Below are positions 59,841-64,000 of a stretch of 64,000 bases of DNA, in pieces (the stretch's first letter is position 1; each line of letters starts with the position of its first letter). The stretch lies in contig NC_080573.1 of NCBI RefSeq assembly GCF_029962835.1, positions 36,821,001 through 36,885,000 on the forward strand. The letters run 5' to 3'. A model generated the notes under the pieces. That model had not been told where the DNA came from, did not search any database, and saw only the letters and a program-made list of their open reading frames with translations. The position numbers were made by a program, and so were the translations under genes. The stretch is from Magnolia sinica. Lineage: Eukaryota > Streptophyta > Magnoliopsida > Magnoliales > Magnoliaceae.

Positions 59841-60484
59841 AACTATTTATTTTAGTAACACAAACCTTTAATGCTAAGCCAAACATGATAGGATATAGGA
59901 TCTTGTGGCTTAAGGGATGATCAAAATGGGTTATCTTATTGGGTCCAAATCATCTAGAGGTTGAGTTATATTGGGTCAAGGGTTGGGATCACCAAGGCCA
60001 ACTGTTTACCTATTCTTGCCATCTTGATGCTTCTGCTCCTCTTATGTCTTCGATCTTCACTTTTCAAAAGCTCAATTGACACAATGATTCACGTGATTGA
60101 AAAAGCAGGGGGCAAGAATGAGTACACTAATAATCCCCCTCTTTGTTAATTACGTAACAAAAATCTAACCAATACCATGTCATGGTGCATACCAATGACA
60201 ATGACATACCAAAACAAGTAAACTAAATTACATGTCAAATATAAATGATTTACAACTCGATATACTAAGACATGTAAATTGCTTCCCCGATTAACCTGCA
60301 ACCCACCAAATAAACCATATACAAGAGAACGATGTTTTGGTGGGATTGATCTTTCTCCCCCTTTTTGTAAGTATTTGACAAAGGGTTAGTCCAAACCAGA
60401 GATACAAAAAAAAAAAAAAAGAAAACTAATGAACCAACTTGTAGAAATCAAAGATTTTCCAGTCAAAACTTATACTAACAAAGG

Positions 60485-60928
60485 TTAGGGATGCATATTG
60501 ACATGAAAACATTCTAATGACAGTGCATGAACTATATTTTGTAAATCATGAATCTGATTTGTGACAAGTTTATCATCTATGATTTCATAGTAAATGAAAT
60601 TATTGATTGAATGTTTCTTAACTCCTGCATCTTTCATAATGTATTTCTTTTTTAAAATAGTCCATGTTTCCTTAGCAAACTTATAAAAAGCATACACATC
60701 ATACAACTCATTGGATAAAGAGTTCATAATATAATTTTTACAATTATTTTCATCTGCTACTTCAGTTTGATTTACTTGATCTATAATAAATGATTCAGAC
60801 GATATGTATGAAACTTTAAGGGTGGTCAATGTGAACATAAGTTTTTGTTTCCACCATTTAAAGTATTGTCTATCGAACGGTATGATTTTGGCTAACTCGG
60901 TAGCAATATTAACTGTTACGGTAGCCAT
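60485..60928 (-). pseudogene. Copia gag N-terminal fragment
   Basis: A 147-codon frame on - starts MATVTVNIATELAKIIPFDR and contains FKWWKQKLMFTLT, SNELYDVY and AKETWTILKKKY, the pattern of copia gag (G-x-N-[FY]-x-x-W ... A-x-x-x-W-x-x-L). It stops before any zinc knuckle. The transposon-framed kinase fragment starts only about 11 bases upstream of its ATG. Confidence 0.75.
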
Positions 60929-60938
60929 ATTCTATTTT

Positions 60939-62222
60939 AGGGGTGCACACGGTTCGGTTCGGTCTGGTTCTAGGGTGAAACCGGAATCGAATCGTTCCTT
61001 ACGATTCTCAAATTTTCAGAACCGGAATCGGACCGTCAGCACCCTAGACTGAACTGGAACCGAACCATGAAAAATGGTTCAGTTTCAGATCGGTTCCAGT
61101 TCTGGGCTTTTTATAATCCTAGTGTTGGTGGAAAGGCACTGATCAAAATGGAAAGACGTAGTTCCACATCTCCACCTCTTCCTTCACCTGGATGGGCAAA
61201 GGAAAGAAAGATAATCGGACCCCAATACTCATCATATCAGCGATTTTGGGCAGCTCTGCGTTTCTCAACTTCTTCCTCCTGTCATTGATTTTGTGGATTA
61301 TTTTCTTCACAAACCATAAAAAATTAGTGAAAATTCAGCTAGATTCCAGCTTGATCGGAGTAAATCTCCGCTCTTTTACATACATGGAGCTGGAGAAAGT
61401 CACAGATGGGTTCAAGGAAGAACTCGGGAGGGGTTCCTGTGGCACTGTTTATAAAGGCCTGCTAGAGTCGGATCGTGCAAATTTTGTGGCAGTGAAGAGG
61501 TTAGATAAAGTGGTGAAAGAAGCTGAGAAGGAATTCAAGACCGAAGTGAGTGCAATAAGCCGAATTCATCATAAGAATCTGGTCGAATTGATAGGATTTT
61601 GCGATGAGGGGCCCCACCGGCTGCTGGTGTATGAATATATGAGCAATGGCTCTTTGGCAAGCTTCCTCTTTGGCAGTTCAAGGCCTAGCTGGAACCAAAG
61701 AACACAGATTGCAAGAGGGCTCACATACTTGCACGAGGAGTGCGGGAACCAGATCATCCATTGCGACATAAAGCCCCAAAATGTATTATTAGATGACAAC
61801 TTCACAGCTAGGATTTCTGACTTTGGGCTAGCAAAGCTTCTCAGGACTAACCAGACTCAAACTACCACATACATCAGAGGGACCAGAGGATACGTCGCAC
61901 CTGAATGGTTCAAGAACATGGCAGTCACTGCAAAGGTGGATGTACATAGTTTCGGTGTTATGTTGCTGGAGATTATCTGCTGCAGGTCGAACGTTCTCCA
62001 TATACAACTAAAACATATTGTAAACTCACGGTTCTAAGTTCGGTTCCACGGTTCAGTTTGGTTCTACATACCCCCAAACCGAAACCGAACCGAACTAAAC
62101 GGTTCTTTAATTTTTGGAACCGGAACCAGTACACTCTAGAACCGGACCAAACCGGACCCTTTGGTCCATTTGGTCGGTTCCGGTCCGGTTCCACAGTTCT
62201 ACCGGTACGATCTGCACTCCTA
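60939..62222. mobile_element. Inverted-repeat element carrying a kinase gene fragment (Pack-type candidate)
   Basis: TAGGGGTGCACACGGTTCGG at 60939 and, inverted, CTAGGAGTGCAGATCGTACC ending near 62222 are related. Roughly 150-190 bases on each side are filled with GGTTCGGTTC/GAACCGGAACC words in opposite senses. The ends fit hAT elements (T-A-G-G-G). Flanking octamers TTCTATTT and GTCTGATT agree at 5 of 8 only, so the target duplication is decayed or the edge is misplaced. The cargo is the receptor-kinase fragment at 61118-62010. Confidence 0.6.
61118..62010 (+). pseudogene. G-type lectin S-receptor-like kinase (LecRK) fragment
   Basis: It starts with the end of the extracellular part ([19 protein letters not shown]). 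After a one-base shift near 61195 come a transmembrane helix ([15 protein letters not shown] to WIIFF) and a kinase domain. Seen are the Gly loop [12 protein letters not shown], Lys in [20 protein letters not shown] (non-RD type, as in LecRKs), [18 protein letters not shown] and [24 protein letters not shown] lacks about four residues usual before ARGL. The lectin, S-locus and PAN domains and the last kinase third are missing. Both breaks fall against the inverted repeats. Such genes are usually intronless, so DNA capture is enough to explain it. In the intact family these are plasma-membrane immune or stress receptors. Confidence 0.85.
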
Positions 62223-62224
62223 GT

Positions 62225-63080
62225 CTGATTTGATAACCCACAATCAGACGGCCTGGTTTATGGATGGAAATTAAACTATTTAAAAATTGAAAACCAAAAA
62301 AAATAAAAATAAAAGAAATGAGATAGAAAACATGTAGAGTTGAGTCAAGGTGTGACGTGAGTCACTCGGCTTGAAATTGAATTTTCTCCCCTTGGACAGC
62401 GTCCCAAGTACAACAGTTTTCTAGAGCAATTGACCTCCTGGATATAACGACTATAACCGGTCCAAGTGGTGCACTTATTATATGCGTTCTCGAACCACTT
62501 GCAGTTTAACTCGAAAGTGCTGAGTTAACTCGGGAACGAACTTAGCAACCAAAACTTGTAAAACAATACAAAAACAAAGAGATTTTTTTGTGTTTTCGAA
62601 AATTGAATGGAAGTCCTTATATAGACTTTGAAGTAGTGCATTAAGCACATTTTTGAAAGGGTTTGGTCGGTTGGATTTAAACTCAATAGGTGTGACAAAC
62701 TGACTGGCCACATCTCTCTAATTCAAACTAAAAGGCGCAAGTGTGAGTCCACTCTCGCAAAAGTAAAGTCTCATGAGTACCCATACACACACCTGCACCC
62801 GCGCCCGGCCCATCTCATCGTGTACACGCACGTGGACTCAAAATCAGACTTGGCTTGGCTTAGCACACCCGTGCATGTGTGGTCAATGATATATATTAAA
62901 GCTAGGGGCTCAAGCCCCCATAAAAAGGTATATCTTACATACATGAAAACTTTTTTTAGAAAAATTCGATGTGGGATTAAACCTACAACTCAAAAGTAAT
63001 AGAAATTTCAACTTTGGAGGGAAACCAAAATATTTGAATTTTTTAAAAAAAAATTATAAATTTTGAAACAAAATACATCA
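62225..63080. other. No gene recognised
   Basis: No family words on either strand. The stretch near 62930-63000 is AT-rich. Confidence 0.4.
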
Positions 63081-63084
63081 TATG

Positions 63085-63707
63085 TGTTAGATGTTGTGGG
63101 GCCCGACGTGTGGTATGTATTTTATATTAATGTTGTCCATCTATTTTTCCCTTTTATTTTAGGACATGAACCAAAAAATGAAGCAGATCTTAAGTTCAAG
63201 TGGACTACACCACGGGAAACAATGGTGAGTGAATGTGAATCATTAAAAATTTCTCAAGGCCACAAAAGTTTTAGATCAAGCTGATATTTGTGTTTTCCTT
63301 TCATCCAAATGAATTTATTGAGAGGTTGGATGACAAATATGCATTACGGTTGGTTGCCATTATATCCACTGTTTCATGTGGTATGATCCACTTATGCTTC
63401 AGATCTGGTTCCTTTTTGGGAAATAAAACACATAAATCAACTTGGCCTACATTCGTATATCCAGGGTGTCAGTCCATTTTCCCAGCTCATTTTAGGGCAT
63501 GAGCCCAAAATTGAAGTAAATCCAAATATCAGGTGGACCATAACACATGAAACAGTGGTGATTGACCATTAAAAGCGTATTGTCAACCACAAAAGTTTTG
63601 GATCAAGCTGATAATTGTTTTTACTCTCCATCTAGATCTATGTAACCTTGCAGGAGGTTGGATGACAAATAAGTACTGGGCATTACCGCGGGCCTTAGGA
63701 AGGTTTT
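63085..63707. mobile_element. Two partial family M foldback MITEs, truncated
   Basis: GTTGGGGCCCGACGTGTGG, GACATGAACCAAAAAATGAA and GTGGACTACACCACGGGAAA open one copy at 63095. A second begins about 63440 (TTGGCCTAC..., GGCATGAGCCCAAAATTGAA). Its later part (GGGCCTTAGGAAGG) is cut at 63707/63708 by the duplicated segment. Confidence 0.6.
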
Positions 63708-64000
63708 TTGAGCTCGGGCAAGCTCGAACTCGGCTTGAAATTTTTTTGAACTCTAAAAAACCAGCTCAACTCGTTCTAAATCCAGTTTTGAGCCGAGGTG
63801 AGTGGAGCTTTTTCAAGTCGAATAGAGCGGGCTGACCGAGCTCACTCAACTCGTGTACAGCCCTAGTTTCCACCGTACACTTGTGGCAGCTGTACTACAA
63901 TCCAAACCGCCAGTATCGCGTACTAAACTATGGAGGGTGGGCCACTTCAACACATGCATTGCTGTACAGCACGTCAGGCAGTCCAGATCTCTGAGTGGAT
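63708..64000 (+). repeat. Near-identical copy of 37723-38015
   Basis: The 293 bases match 37723-38015 without gaps and with a single difference (A for G in CAGCTC(A/G)ACTCG). The copy includes the right part of the hAT-like element and 127 bases of the neighbouring minisatellite, and continues past the window edge. Confidence 0.95.

Overview
This is plant nuclear DNA: one long-intron gene set in dense, nested transposable elements. Evidence for a plant includes GT-AG introns with T-rich interiors, a plant-specific KDM5-type demethylase, Ty3/gypsy Tat and Ty1/copia remnants, hAT and Mutator-like elements, and a G-type lectin receptor-kinase fragment. The foldback repeat built around GGGCCCACCATGATGTA is one I associate with magnoliid genomes. 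That taxon guess is inference and weakly held.

Layout. 1-2.4 kb: tandem repeats and probable LTR debris. 2.6-7.45 kb: decayed Tat-lineage Ty3/gypsy element on + with protease, RT, two RNase H domains and integrase still readable. 7.8-11.3 kb: decayed Ty1/copia element on -, tail to tail with the first. 11.3-14.9 kb: no gene recognised. 14.97-33.1 kb: the only apparently intact gene, a JmjN-JmjC-C5HC2-FYRN-FYRC histone H3K4 demethylase (JMJ16/PKDM7 type). It has a G-box/TATA promoter, a leader exon, a 5 kb leader intron and ten coding exons that join in frame to 1,250 residues. Its introns hold many transposon insertions, several with intact target-site duplications. 33.2-45 kb: MITEs, a minisatellite and anonymous DNA. 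45-49.8 kb: LTR-related repeats and a copia gag remnant. 49.8-57.1 kb: a hAT element with a broken BED-DUF659-hAT_C transposase, itself invaded by a run of Mutator-like foldback MITEs. 57.1-60.9 kb: LTR debris, a minisatellite and a copia gag. 60.9-62.2 kb: a receptor-kinase fragment framed by inverted repeats, probably captured by a transposon. 63.1-64 kb: foldback MITE pieces, then a near-perfect copy of 37.72-38.02 kb that runs off the window edge.

How the parts relate. The demethylase is the functional gene; nearly everything else is mobile DNA. A non-autonomous hAT relative of the 50-57 kb element sits in one of its introns, and three members of another hAT-like MITE family sit in it in the same orientation. 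I found no clearly undescribed biological system. The most novel-looking items are the captured kinase, the nested insertions dated by target-site duplications, and the 293-bp duplication.
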